64,000 nt of DNA from Pseudomonas sp. ok272 (GCF_900109995.1 NZ_FOCB01000001.1:484135-548134); one strand, 5' to 3'; counted from the first letter of the stretch, positions 23,013 to 31,850 are shown. Numbers and translations are program-made. Notes: generated by a model from the letters alone, not told the origin.

Positions 23013-24455
23013 ATGTCTGAAGTAGAAGTAAAGAAAACACAAGAAAGCTTGCAGGACCGCCTTGCTCAAGTCGTTGAGCTGCTGCAGCGCCAGCGGGTGG
23101 TCGAAGACCTGACTCATCGCCAGGAAGGTCATCATCAGGATCTGGTCGAGAACCTGGTCCACCGGCAAAATCTCGTCGAGTTGCAACGCAAGCTCGATGA
23201 TCTTCACTCCGCCGACGTTGCCTATATCCTTGAAGCCCTTCCGCTCGCCGAGCGTTTGACTGTCTGGCAGTTGGTCAAGGCTGAGCGTGACGGCGACATC
23301 CTGCTTGAAGTGTCCGACTCGGTTCGTGAAACCCTGATCGCCGACATGGATGATCACGAACTCCTGGCAGCGGCCAAGGAGATGGACGCTGACGAACTTG
23401 CTGACCTGGCTCCCGAGCTGCCGCGAGACGTCGTCCATGAGCTGATGGAAACCCTCGATGGTCAGCAGCGTGAGCGCGTGCGCTCCGCGTTGTCCTATGA
23501 CGAGGATCAGGTCGGCGCCTTGATGGACTTTGAGATGGTGACGATCCGTGAGGATGTCAGCCTTGAAGTGGTGTTGCGTTATCTGCGTCGCCTCAAGGAG
23601 TTGCCAGGCCATACCGACAAATTGTTCGTGGTCGACTATGACGGCGTGCTCAAAGGGGTTCTGCCGATCAAGCGCTTGCTGGTCAATGACCCGGAGAAGC
23701 AAGTATCGGAAGTCATGGCCAGCGATCCGGTAAGCTTTCACCCGGATGAGGACGCCTACGACGCGGCACAGGCTTTTGAGCGTTACGACTTGATTTCGGC
23801 CCCGGTGGTCGACAAGAACGGCAAGCTCATCGGTCGTTTGACGATCGACGAAATGGTCGACTTGATTCGTGAAGAGAGCGAAAACGAAGTGCTCAACATG
23901 GCGGGTCTGCGGGAGGAGGAAGATATTTTCGCCTCCGTCTGGAAGTCCTTGCGCAACCGTTGGGCGTGGCTGGCGATCAACCTGATCACAGCGTTTATCG
24001 CATCGCGGGTAATCGGTCTGTTCGAAGGTTCCATCGAGAAGCTGGTGGCCCTGGCGGCCTTGATGCCGATTGTCGCGGGTATTGGCGGTAACTCGGGCAA
24101 TCAGACGATCACCATGATTGTGCGTGCGATGGCGCTCGATCAAGTCAGTACCGGTAATACCTCGCGCCTGATGCGTAAGGAATTGGCGGTGGGTTTGATC
24201 AACGGCCTGGTCTGGGGAGGGGTTATCGGCGTCGTAGCCTACCTGCTTTATGGCAGTTGGTCGTTGGGCGTGGTGATGACGGCCGCGATGACGCTTAACC
24301 TGCTGTTGGCTGCCTTGATGGGGGTGTTGATCCCAATGACCCTGGCACGCCTCGGACGCGACCCTGCAATGGGGGCCAGCGTCATGATCACGGCCATGAC
24401 CGACAGTGGTGGATTCTTCATCTTCCTGGGGCTGGCAACGATCTTCCTGCTCTAA
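23013..24455 (+). CDS. mgtE: Magnesium transporter MgtE
   Basis: MgtE is an inner-membrane dimeric Mg2+ channel gated by cytosolic Mg2+. It has 480 residues from the ATG at 23013, with GGAG upstream. The order is a cytosolic helical N domain (residues ~40-140), a paired CBS domain (~145-270, with VVDYDGVLKGVLPIKRLL and SAPVVDKNGKLIGRLTIDEMV) and five membrane helices (~300-480). The signature PIVAGIGGNSGNQ lies in the pore region. A small AGCCCCGCCGGGGCTT hairpin lies in the leader near 22884-22900; I see no recognised Mg riboswitch. Confidence 0.93.
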   Translation: MSEVEVKKTQESLQDRLAQVVELLQRQRVVEDLTHRQEGHHQDLVENLVHRQNLVELQRKLDDLHSADVAYILEALPLAERLTVWQLVKAERDGDILLEVSDSVRETLIADMDDHELLAAAKEMDADELADLAPELPRDVVHELMETLDGQQRERVRSALSYDEDQVGALMDFEMVTIREDVSLEVVLRYLRRLKELPGHTDKLFVVDYDGVLKGVLPIKRLLVNDPEKQVSEVMASDPVSFHPDEDAYDAAQAFERYDLISAPVVDKNGKLIGRLTIDEMVDLIREESENEVLNMAGLREEEDIFASVWKSLRNRWAWLAINLITAFIASRVIGLFEGSIEKLVALAALMPIVAGIGGNSGNQTITMIVRAMALDQVSTGNTSRLMRKELAVGLINGLVWGGVIGVVAYLLYGSWSLGVVMTAAMTLNLLLAALMGVLIPMTLARLGRDPAMGASVMITAMTDSGGFFIFLGLATIFLL

Positions 24456-24578
24456 GTGCCTATGGCGCGATCTTGCCCGCTGGGCGGGTCGCGCGTTGCT
24501 CTGCCCAATTCCCTGAATGTGATCTCGATGGAGCAAGCCGCCGGCGCCATCGGGAGGGCGCGCGGCTGAAATTCAGGC

Positions 24579-24606
24579 AAAAAAAAGCCAGCGCTTGGCT
24601 GGCTTG
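24579..24606 (-). terminator. Terminator of amrZ
   Basis: On the minus strand, GCCAGC-CAAGC-GCTGGC is followed by eight T residues, just after the amrZ stop. Confidence 0.8.
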
Positions 24607-24621
24607 AGTGTTCTGCGGGTA

Positions 24622-24948
24622 TCAGGAAGCGCTTGCGCTCATCTCTGCATCGTGGGCGATCAGAGAAACCAGGGCGTTTTGCTGGCGGTGGGAGAGTTGG
24701 CGGAAACGTTGCAGCAACTCGCGCTCGTGCAGCGAAAGCTCGGGGCTGTCCAAGCGCATGCTCAGCTCCTCGCCCAATGCGCCCTCCTGAATAAGGCTCT
24801 GCTCCAATCGCGCAATGATCTCGGAGTTCATGCTGCGGTGATGGTTGCGTGCCACCTCGGCAATGCGCTCGCGCATTCCGTCTGGCAGGCGTACGACAAA
24901 CTTGTCAGCCGTACGGCTGGAATAAATTGCCTGTTTCAATGGGCGCAT
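24622..24948 (-). CDS. amrZ: Ribbon-helix-helix regulator AmrZ
   Basis: AmrZ (AlgZ) is an Arc-like DNA-binding protein that represses flagellar genes and controls alginate, other exopolysaccharides and c-di-GMP enzymes in pseudomonads. It has 108 residues. The flexible N-terminus [20 protein letters not shown] leads into the beta strand and RHH helices ([29 protein letters not shown]). The C-terminal tetramerisation part holds [20 protein letters not shown] and ends in [10 protein letters not shown]. The match to the P. aeruginosa protein as I know it is near complete. It is monocistronic with its own terminator. Confidence 0.95.
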   Translation of the reverse strand: MRPLKQAIYSSRTADKFVVRLPDGMRERIAEVARNHHRSMNSEIIARLEQSLIQEGALGEELSMRLDSPELSLHERELLQRFRQLSHRQQNALVSLIAHDAEMSASAS

Positions 24949-25003
24949 ATATTTAACCGGTTAGTTCAGGGGAGCGGTTCTGGGAGTTGCCGCAGGATGT
25001 CAG

Positions 25004-25030
25004 TAGGACAAGCGTGGCAGCCAAATGTTC
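25004..25030 (-). promoter_or_regulatory. Candidate AlgU-type promoter of amrZ
   Basis: On the minus strand, GAACAT-N16-TCCTA resembles the ECF sigma AlgU consensus GAACTT-N16/17-TCTGA. It lies about 56 bases before the amrZ start. The amrZ gene of P. aeruginosa is AlgU-dependent. The match is partial. Confidence 0.3.
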
Positions 25031-25335
25031 AACCTGAATTGATGAGAGGCTCGCATCATGCCTCAAATTTGCCAGATACTTGGCGTCAATTCTGTGACAA
25101 ATATTGAACGGTAAGCAGGCATTATGCCAGCTTCAATTGTCAGAAATGCGGACTGGTTGGAAAACACGGGCCTGTCCGAATACCTGTTCGCACCCTTCCG
25201 CCGACAGGGTGATGCCTTGCAGGCATGACCTGACGTGCACTCCATGCGAATTCAATCGTTCATTCTTTCGTTGTATAGAATAGTGGCAAATGGCCGATTT
25301 GCTAGGGGAGAACACCAAATTTGGAGCGTTTTGGG

Positions 25336-25626
25336 ATGGGTGGCAGGCTTATTTGTCTGCTGGGTCCCTCAGGTTCAGGCAAAGACAGCCCGATCGATGT
25401 CGCTCGTGACTCCCGGGCGTGTTTTGATTGTGTCGTGGCGCGCCGGGTGATGGCCCGCGCAACCGATGTGTGCGGAGAGTCTGCCGTAAGTGTCACCTCA
25501 CAGGAGTCCGCTGCGCGAGAAGGCTTCGCACGGTCCTCGGTGCAAAGGTACCTGGCAGCCAGTGATCCGGCACGCCAGTTGGCGCAACCGCCGGGTTGCT
25601 GCAGTAGCGCGCTTGCCTACACTTAA
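25336..25626 (+). pseudogene. 5' remnant of a phnN-like ribose 1,5-bisphosphokinase gene
   Basis: The open frame from the ATG at 25336 encodes MGGRLICLLGPSGSGKDS, a P-loop start typical of PhnN, which makes PRPP from ribose 1,5-bisphosphate in phosphonate catabolism. The next ~40 residues (VARDSRACFDCVVARRVMAR, then VTSQES) still follow the family, but resemblance then fades and the frame stops at 96 residues, about half the usual ~190. No other phn genes lie nearby. I read it as a degraded fragment beside a tRNA gene. The rest of the 24,949-25,713 gap holds only the amrZ upstream region. Confidence 0.5.
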
Positions 25627-25713
25627 TAAGCCTACAGACGACATGACAAAAGCGGGTCTGGCCGTTAACATGCTCGCCGTCCATCGCGCCGCATGTTCTT
25701 GCGGCCGGTCTGT

Positions 25714-25790
25714 GTCTCAGTAGCTCAATTGGATAGAGCATCCCCCTCCTAAGGGGAAGGTTGGCAGTTCGAACCTGCCCTGGGACACCA
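25714..25790 (+). tRNA. tRNA-Arg(CCT)
   Basis: A 77-base cloverleaf with acceptor GTCTCAG / CTGGGAC (one G-T pair), anticodon CCT in TCCCCCTCCTAAGGGGA, T-loop AGTTCGAACCT and encoded CCA. It reads AGG. Such minor-codon tRNA genes are common integration sites, and the DNA downstream is accessory. Confidence 0.95.
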
Positions 25791-25861
25791 TATAATTCAA
25801 GGCCTCTAGCTATTAAAGCGACGAGAGATAAACATTCATGGGTGCAGGATGGGTGCAATTG

Positions 25862-25945
25862 CTAACCTTCAGCTCATGAAAATGCCCTCAGGGGACAGCC
25901 CTCCGAAGGTGGGGGCGCGTGGGTTCGAATCCCGCTTGGTGCACC
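25862..25945 (+). other. tRNA-like 3' fragment (possible attachment-site remnant)
   Basis: The segment ends in GTGGGTTCGAATCCCGC, a perfect T arm, followed by TTGGTGCACCA, an acceptor 3' strand with CCA. The matching 5' acceptor strand (GCACCAA) and D arm are not present, and no normal anticodon arm folds. It starts about 70 bases after tRNA-Arg(CCT). It may be a leftover of integration or of a lost tRNA gene. Confidence 0.45.
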
Positions 25946-25991
25946 AAATTGATGTTTCTAGTTGTCTTTCGATGGCTACGTAACTCGCCGC

Positions 25992-26020
25992 AAAGCCCGC
26001 CCTGTGCGGGCTTTGTTGTT
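25992..26020 (+). terminator. Terminator after the tRNA region
   Basis: The stem AAAGCCCGC-CCTGT-GCGGGCTTT is followed by GTTGTTT. It is placed to end the tRNA-Arg(CCT) transcript. The remaining bases to 26,146 hold no gene I can support. Confidence 0.7.
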
Positions 26021-26146
26021 TCTGCTTGTCTACCTTTTGGGTCGAGGTTCCATACTGATGAAGGGACAACCATTTGACCGCCAGATTCTGCCGATGCTGG
26101 TCGGCAGATGTAGGTCGGTTGCTGCCCTTCGTGACAGGCAGAAACC

Positions 26147-26332
26147 GGCCGACTCTGTTGAAAAAGTCGGCTCGCCCAAACGGCCTGGTCATTGACTGGT
26201 TAAAATGCCTTCTTTGCACACGGCTACGTGAAATCTGAGTCCGGAAGCCTCTGCCGAAAATAAAGATTTCAATCTCGAACGCATTCTTTTCTGCTGCGGA
26301 ATCCATGGTCGACTTTTTCAACAGAATCGGCC
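26147..26332. mobile_element. MITE-like element, copy 1 (186 bp)
   Basis: The element is bounded by near-perfect terminal inverted repeats of about 23 bases (GGCCGACTCTGTTGAAAAAG... and its complement ...CTTTTTCAACAGAATCGGCC). It has no coding capacity of its own. A second copy in reverse orientation lies at 29472-29658. The TGTTGAAAAAGTCG ends are of the sort found at IS-derived elements in pseudomonads; the parent family cannot be named from the sequence alone. Confidence 0.75.
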
Positions 26333-26434
26333 AAAAGCTGACGTTCAAGCCGATCAAGCGTCACCCCGCCAAACTTGAGCTATCTTTCCTGCGACTCACC
26401 AGCAAAAGGTGATCCCGCAAGTAAGGATGCTTTT

Positions 26435-27898
26435 ATGAATCAATCGGCCCATCGCCTGAACCTGTTCGCACTGACGCTGCTCGGTGCATTGGCAACCACA
26501 TCCCTGCTGGTGCCACCCAGCTACGCTGGCGAAGCTGCCGTTGCCGGGCCTGTCGCCGGCACCAAGGTCACCGAACCCTATGTGCGCATGATGGCGCGCG
26601 AAGCGTATTTTTGGGGTTGGCCGATGGCCAATATTTTCAACCGTCGCCAGGCCTTCAAAGACCTGCCCGAACCGGGCTTGATGGGTGGCATCGTTCCGGT
26701 CGCGCCGATCAATCGACTGTCGATGCTCAGTGATTACATTGATCCGGCGGAACGGCTGGTCGCATGCCCGAATCAGGATGTGGTGTACGGCGCGGGCAGC
26801 ATCGCGCTGGATCTGGAACCGGTCGTGCTGCAAGTGCCGGACTTCGGCAGCCGTTTTTGGGTGTATCAAGTGGTGGATCTACGCTCCGATAGCTTTGCCG
26901 AACTCGGCAAGATGTACGGCAGCAAACCCGGCTTCTATCTGCTGGTTGGCCCTGACTGGAATGGCAAGGTGCCTGCGGGCATCACCAAAGTCTTTCGGGC
27001 ACGTACCAGCACCGGCTTCGTGATTCCCCGAGTGTTCCAGGATGATACCGCAGCCGACCGCACAGCTATTCAAGCGTCGCTGTCGGGCGTGGACATGTAC
27101 CCGTTGTCGCAATACGACGGCAAGGTCAAACACCGGGACTGGGCGAAACTGCCAAAATTCCCGGCGCAGGCGGCGGGCAGCGGCGAAACCAAATGGGTGA
27201 TGCCGGAGAAATTCTTCGACGAGTTGCCGGCGCTACTCAAGGACGCCAAACCGTTGCCGGGCGAAGAAGCCCGCTACGCGCAGATGGCCACCCTCGCGGC
27301 CATCGCCAAGGCTGATCCGCAACTGAAGGCGGCGATGATCGATGAAGCGAAAAAAGCCGACAGCGAAGTGATCGATCCGCTGTTGCAGTTCCGCAACTAT
27401 GGCCTGCAACTGCCGGATCACTGGAGCACCATCAGCAACGGTGCAGCGTTTGGCACCGACTACTTCAGCCGTACCGCCGTGGCGCGCTCGAATATTTTCG
27501 TCAACCAACAGAAAGAGACCAAATACTTCTATCAGGACTTGGACAAGTCCGGTACGCGTCTCAATGGGCAGAACAGCTACTCCGTGACCTTTGCTAAGGG
27601 GCAACTGCCGCCGGTTAAAGGCTTCTGGTCGCTGACCCTGTACAACGAGCAGCACTTCTTTTCCCCGAATGACCTTAAGCGCTATTCGATCGGCACCAAG
27701 AACAAATCACTGCAGGCCAATGCCGATGGTTCGTTGACGATTTACGTGCAGAGCGAATCACCGGGCAAGGACAAGGAAAGCAATTGGCTGCCGACGCCCC
27801 AAGGTGCTGATTTCTCGCTGTACATCCGCGCCTACTGGCCTGAACCGGCCGCGCTGAATGGCCAGTGGGTGCCCCCAGCCGTACTGAAAACCAATTGA
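26435..27898 (+). CDS. Exported DUF1254/DUF1214 protein, first of a pair
   Basis: This 487-residue protein starts at the ATG at 26435 (AAGGA upstream). It has a signal peptide (about residues 1-31, hydrophobic LNLFALTLLGALATTSLLV, then PSYAG), an N-terminal DUF1254 domain (EAYFWGWPMANIFNRRQAF, NQDVVYGAGSIALDLEPVVL) and a C-terminal DUF1214 domain (KGFWSLTLYNEQHFFSPND, SPGKDKESNWLPTP). The biochemical role of the family is not established. The next gene is a paralogue 19 bases downstream. The pair is bracketed by inverted MITE-like elements, suggesting acquisition as a unit. Confidence 0.75.
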   Translation: MNQSAHRLNLFALTLLGALATTSLLVPPSYAGEAAVAGPVAGTKVTEPYVRMMAREAYFWGWPMANIFNRRQAFKDLPEPGLMGGIVPVAPINRLSMLSDYIDPAERLVACPNQDVVYGAGSIALDLEPVVLQVPDFGSRFWVYQVVDLRSDSFAELGKMYGSKPGFYLLVGPDWNGKVPAGITKVFRARTSTGFVIPRVFQDDTAADRTAIQASLSGVDMYPLSQYDGKVKHRDWAKLPKFPAQAAGSGETKWVMPEKFFDELPALLKDAKPLPGEEARYAQMATLAAIAKADPQLKAAMIDEAKKADSEVIDPLLQFRNYGLQLPDHWSTISNGAAFGTDYFSRTAVARSNIFVNQQKETKYFYQDLDKSGTRLNGQNSYSVTFAKGQLPPVKGFWSLTLYNEQHFFSPNDLKRYSIGTKNKSLQANADGSLTIYVQSESPGKDKESNWLPTPQGADFSLYIRAYWPEPAALNGQWVPPAVLKTN

Positions 27899-27917
27899 CC
27901 AGAACAGGACGTTCGCG

Positions 27918-29408
27918 ATGAGCACATTTGCAAAATCACTGACTGCAACGGGCCTGGCCATCTCGATCAGCCTCAGCGCCCAGGCGGCCACGCACTATGA
28001 ACAGTTGGCCGATCTGCCTTTTGCCGGCGGCTATCCAACACTGGAGGGCGTGGCGCAACTGCAAAACGAATTGCTTTTCCAGCGTGCCGTGCAGTCGTAC
28101 ATCTGGGCACTGCCGGCGTTGAACATGTACGCCATGAAAGAAGGTTCGGAAAAAGCCTTCGGTGCCGGCTACAACGTGCTGCCGATCTGGAAGGACCGCC
28201 TCAACGCCAAGACCCGCGTCACCACGCCAAATTCCGACGTGATCTATGCCATGGGCTATCTGGATCTCAAGCAGGACGGCCCGATGGTGATCGAAGTCCC
28301 GCCAGGCTTGCAGGGCATTCTCGATGACTTCTTCCAACGGCCGATCTGCTCCGAGGGCCAGATCGAAGGTCGCCAATGGTGTGGTGATGTCGGGCTGCCG
28401 GGACCGGACAAAGGCAAGGGTGCCAAGTATCTGGTGCTGCCACCGGACTACAAGGGCGAGGTACCGCCGGGCTACCTGACTTACCGCTCGCGCACTTACG
28501 GTGTGTTCGTGTTCTGGCGCGGATTCTTCAAGGACCCGAAACAACTGGAGGCACCGGTCGCAGTCATGGAGCAGACGCGCATCTATCCGCTGGGCAAACA
28601 GGCCACGGCCAAAGCGATGGAATTCCCCAACGCCTCGAAAACTCCGGTCAACATGCTCTACCCCTCCGACGGCAGTGCGTTCGACATGCTGTCGCGGTTC
28701 ATCGATCACGAATACGTTGACCCGCAAGACATGGAAATGCGCGGCATGCTCGCCGCTCTGGGTATCGTTAAAGGCAAACCGTTCAAACCGGAGCCAGCCA
28801 CCCGCGACCTGCTCGACAAGGCAGCGAAAACCGCCAGCAAGATCGGCCATGCCATTTCCTACACGCCGCAAACCATTGTCGCCAATGGCACCTGGTATCC
28901 GGATCGCAAGTGGTTGAACGTATTCCCCGGCAATGCGACGTTCACCGCCGACACCTTCAATTACATCGACCCGCGCACCGGTTTTTTCACCAACGCCTAC
29001 TCGGCCAGCCCGGGCATGGCGGTGAACATGGAAAGCGTCGGTGCCAAGTACCCGGCCACCTTCGTCGATGCCAAAGGCCAATTCCTGTCCGGCAGCAACA
29101 GCTACTCGCTGAACCTGCCCAAAGGCATTCCGGCGGCATTGTTCTGGTCGGTGACGGCGTATGACTCGATCACTGCGTCAGGTCTGGATAACGGCCAGCC
29201 GTTCCCGTCGCTGAACACCATGGACAAGCCCGTCACCAACGCCGACGGCTCGATCGATGTGCATTTCGGCCCGAACTCACCGGGCGCCGGCAAAAACTGG
29301 ATCAAAACCCTGCCGGGCGAAGGCTACTTCGTGATTCTGCGGTTATATGGCCCGACCAAGGCGTTCTTCGACAAGGCATGGAAACCGGGGGATTTGATCA
29401 AGCAATGA
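27918..29408 (+). CDS. Exported DUF1254/DUF1214 protein, second of a pair
   Basis: This 496-residue protein has a signal peptide (SLTATGLAISISLSAQAA, cleavage near residue 23). DUF1254 lies at about residues 60-190 (QSYIWALPALNMYAMKEGSE, TTPNSDVIYAMGYLDL) and DUF1214 near the C-terminus (GIPAALFWSVTAYDS, FGPNSPGAGKNWIKTLPG). It is only distantly similar to its upstream partner, so this is an old paralogue pair rather than a recent duplication. The 19-base gap and same strand point to one transcript. Function unknown. Confidence 0.75.
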   Translation: MSTFAKSLTATGLAISISLSAQAATHYEQLADLPFAGGYPTLEGVAQLQNELLFQRAVQSYIWALPALNMYAMKEGSEKAFGAGYNVLPIWKDRLNAKTRVTTPNSDVIYAMGYLDLKQDGPMVIEVPPGLQGILDDFFQRPICSEGQIEGRQWCGDVGLPGPDKGKGAKYLVLPPDYKGEVPPGYLTYRSRTYGVFVFWRGFFKDPKQLEAPVAVMEQTRIYPLGKQATAKAMEFPNASKTPVNMLYPSDGSAFDMLSRFIDHEYVDPQDMEMRGMLAALGIVKGKPFKPEPATRDLLDKAAKTASKIGHAISYTPQTIVANGTWYPDRKWLNVFPGNATFTADTFNYIDPRTGFFTNAYSASPGMAVNMESVGAKYPATFVDAKGQFLSGSNSYSLNLPKGIPAALFWSVTAYDSITASGLDNGQPFPSLNTMDKPVTNADGSIDVHFGPNSPGAGKNWIKTLPGEGYFVILRLYGPTKAFFDKAWKPGDLIKQ

Positions 29409-29471
29409 TCTGAACTGCGTCTGAACGACATGAGTGCATTCATGTCTTCGGCGTTCTTGGCCGACAGCTTT

Positions 29472-29658
29472 GGGTCGATTCTGTTGAAAAAGTCGACCAT
29501 GGATTGCGCAGCAGAAAAGAATGCGTTCGAGATTGAAATCTTTATTTTCGGCAGAGGCTTCCGGACTCAGATTTCACGTAGCCGTGTGCAAAGAAGGCGT
29601 TTTAACCAGTCAATGACCAGGCCGTTTGGGCGAGCCGACTTTTTCAACAGAATCGGCC
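29472..29658. mobile_element. MITE-like element, copy 2 (inverted relative to copy 1)
   Basis: This is nearly identical to the reverse complement of copy 1 across its full length (for example GAATGCGTTCGAGATTGAAA and its complement in copy 1). The terminal repeats GGTCGATTCTGTTGAAAAAG and CTTTTTCAACAGAATCGGCC are intact. Together with copy 1 it encloses 3.1 kb carrying the DUF1254 pair. Confidence 0.75.
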
Positions 29659-29727
29659 AAAAGCAGACATTAAAAGATTACCGCGACCAGCCACTCAGGG
29701 CTCAAGCGTCTGGTCGACGGGGCCTAA

Positions 29728-29873
29728 TTAACCAACCTTCACATTCATGGTGATGCGAGCGGTAAATACCTTTACGCCGCCCTCGTCGAAAATATCGACT
29801 GGAACGACCTTGTCTCCCGACGTTGCCCAGTCGATTTCGCCGCCACCGGCAATCGCATGGATGGAGCAGCAGC
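29728..29873 (-). pseudogene. C-terminal fragment of an unidentified gene
   Basis: On the minus strand, about 45 codons read IAGGGEIDWATSGDKVVPV... to ...TMNVKVG and then stop. The composition looks like real protein, with a plausible beta-strand ending. Upstream the frame hits a stop within about 20 bases and there is no start codon, so the front of the gene has been lost. It lies just outside the MITE copy. A thioesterase-like end is possible but not shown. Confidence 0.35.
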
Positions 29874-29885
29874 GTATCCACGCTC

Positions 29886-29930
29886 AAAAAGAAGGCCCCG
29901 CGCTGATCGATCAGACGGGGCCTTTTTGTT
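29886..29930. terminator. Bidirectional terminator-like hairpin
   Basis: AAAAAGAAGGCCCCG and CGGGGCCTTTTT flank a 14-base loop. No intact gene reads into it from either side. It lies at the truncated edge of the gene fragment at 29728. From here to 30,245 I see no supportable gene. Confidence 0.5.
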
Positions 29931-30245
29931 GCTTCATTCGCTGACTCCACTTGGGTTTCATGTGCAGGCCTGGGCCGAGTATGCGGTGATCCTGGTGTTG
30001 ACGTGATGCCGCACGCCACCTCTCTTGCGCGTTCGCGCGCGGCCAATGAACAGTCCCGTACACCTTGTTGAAGTCGCGGTGACTCCGATGGTTACGCGAT
30101 TGTTTGACGATCTCTTCAAGAGAACACCCGCTCTGGCCGATAGCCTGTTGGGCTGCTGTTCTGCGCAATTGGAGCCGGACGGTCAAGCCGGGCCGGTCCT
30201 GGGCTGCGCCTTTGGGTTCATCTTTTTAATTGCCTGGAATCTTCG

Positions 30246-31850
30246 ATGCTGGCGTACCACCAAAAGAGCTTCTTGATCGTCGATGATTTCTCGGATTTCC
30301 GCAGTTCGGTCAGGTCGATGCTGCGTGAGTTGGGCGTCAAGGATGTAGACACGGCCGACACGGGCGAGGCGGCGTTGCGCATGTGTGCGCAAAAGCGCTA
30401 CGACTTCATCCTCCAGGACTATCACCTGGGTGACGGTAAGAAGAATGGTCAGCAGGTGCTTGAGGACCTGATGATCGAGAAGTTGATCAGCCACGAAAGT
30501 GTCTTTCTGATGGTCACCGCCGAGAGCAGCCAAGCCATGGTGCTCAGTGCCCTTGAGCACGAGCCGGACGCGTACCTGACCAAGCCGTTCAACCGCGCCG
30601 GGCTGGCCCAACGGCTGGAGCGGCTGGAGCAGCGCAAGACCTTGCTCAAGCCGATCCTGCAAGCGCTGGATCGGGGCAAGCCGGTAGAAGTGCTCAACGC
30701 TTGCGTCGCGTTGTGCCGCCAGGACCCGCGCTTTTCCCCGCTGTGCCTGCGCTACCGCGCCGATGCACTGCGCGACATGAACCAGAACGAAGTGCTGGAG
30801 CGCTTGTACAACAGCATCCTGGCTGATCGCCCGTTGCCTTGGGCGTATGTCGGCCTGGGGCGGTTGCTGTTCAAGCGGGGGCAGATCAATGAGGCCAAGG
30901 CGTTGTATGAAAAAGCCCTGAAGGTCTTCCCGTTGATGCCAGGCTTGTATGACGGTCTCGCTGATGTGCTGGTGGCGCAAGGTGATACCAAGGCCGCACA
31001 GAGTGTGCTGGAGGAGGCGGTGCGTCTTTCGCCGCTGGCGGTACGTCGGCAATCGTTGCTGGGCAAACTGGCCATGACCAACGAAGACTTCGACAGCGCG
31101 GCCAGGGCCTATCGCCAGGCGGTATCGCAAGGTGCGCAGTCACGCTTCAAGGACCCGGAAAGCAATCTGGGCCTGGCCCATGCCCTGATCAGCAAGGGCA
31201 GTGAGCGGGGCCTGGATACCCGCACTCGCCTGGAAATCAACCAGACCTTGAGTGCGGTGGCCAAGGACAACATCAATGATCCGGGGTTGCAGATCCGCGC
31301 CCGCCTGATGAAAGCCACCAGCCTGTTGATCAACGATGCCGAGACGGCGGAAAAGCTGACCGAGCAGGCGCTGATGCGCCTGGATGGCATGGAGCAGTTC
31401 ATGAGCCCCGAAGCGGCGTTACTGGTGGCCAAACAACTGAAAATGCTCGGCCAGGCCGACGCCGGTCATTCGATGTTGAAGAGTTGCGCGGAAATCTACG
31501 GCGACGACCCGCAGGTGATGCAGGGGATTGCCAAGCAGACCGATGATCCGGCGATTCTCAACTCCGGCAACGCGGCGGCGGATCTTAACCGCCAGGGTGT
31601 ACGCAGCTACAAGGCTGGCACCCTGACCGAGGCCCGGGAGCTGTTTCGCGGTGCGCTGCTATTGCAGCCCAAGAACATCAGTATTGCCCTGAACATGGCG
31701 CAGTCGCTGTTGCACGGCGCTGATGCCAGCCTCGACCCGGCGCTGCTGGAGGAGTGTCGCGCCTGCTTGAAGCGGGTTGGGTTGATGCCCGAGAGCGACC
31801 CGCGTTATTCGCGATATCAGAAGCTCAAAAGCAAGGCATTTGGCGAATGA
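30246..31850 (+). CDS. Response regulator receiver domain fused to TPR repeats
   Basis: This 534-residue cytosolic protein has an N-terminal receiver domain (residues ~8-125), with acidic pair D13-D14, predicted phospho-acceptor D58 (FILQDYHLGDG) and the lysine in AYLTKPFN. The remaining ~400 residues are helical TPR-like repeats (WAYVGLGRLLFKRGQINEAKAL, LYDGLADVLVAQGDTKAAQ). There is no DNA-binding domain, so output is probably protein-protein. Its stop overlaps the start of a small histidine kinase in ATGA, so the two are coupled. It lies upstream of the flgZ-cheV-flg region; a link to motility is possible but unproven. Confidence 0.85.
   Translation: MLAYHQKSFLIVDDFSDFRSSVRSMLRELGVKDVDTADTGEAALRMCAQKRYDFILQDYHLGDGKKNGQQVLEDLMIEKLISHESVFLMVTAESSQAMVLSALEHEPDAYLTKPFNRAGLAQRLERLEQRKTLLKPILQALDRGKPVEVLNACVALCRQDPRFSPLCLRYRADALRDMNQNEVLERLYNSILADRPLPWAYVGLGRLLFKRGQINEAKALYEKALKVFPLMPGLYDGLADVLVAQGDTKAAQSVLEEAVRLSPLAVRRQSLLGKLAMTNEDFDSAARAYRQAVSQGAQSRFKDPESNLGLAHALISKGSERGLDTRTRLEINQTLSAVAKDNINDPGLQIRARLMKATSLLINDAETAEKLTEQALMRLDGMEQFMSPEAALLVAKQLKMLGQADAGHSMLKSCAEIYGDDPQVMQGIAKQTDDPAILNSGNAAADLNRQGVRSYKAGTLTEARELFRGALLLQPKNISIALNMAQSLLHGADASLDPALLEECRACLKRVGLMPESDPRYSRYQKLKSKAFGE

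Noticed and set aside
25869..26357. 162-codon minus-strand frame across the tRNA-like fragment and MITE copy 1
   Set aside because: Its end (CTKRDSNPRAPTF...) is the familiar false translation of a tRNA T arm, and the rest is MITE sequence.
29430..29753. 107-codon plus-strand frame across MITE copy 2
   Set aside because: The same translated MITE sequence as on the other copy; it is an inverted repeat, not a conserved protein.
30025..30276. 83-codon frame before the receiver-TPR gene
   Set aside because: Overlaps the better-supported gene start and has no RBS or recognisable domain.
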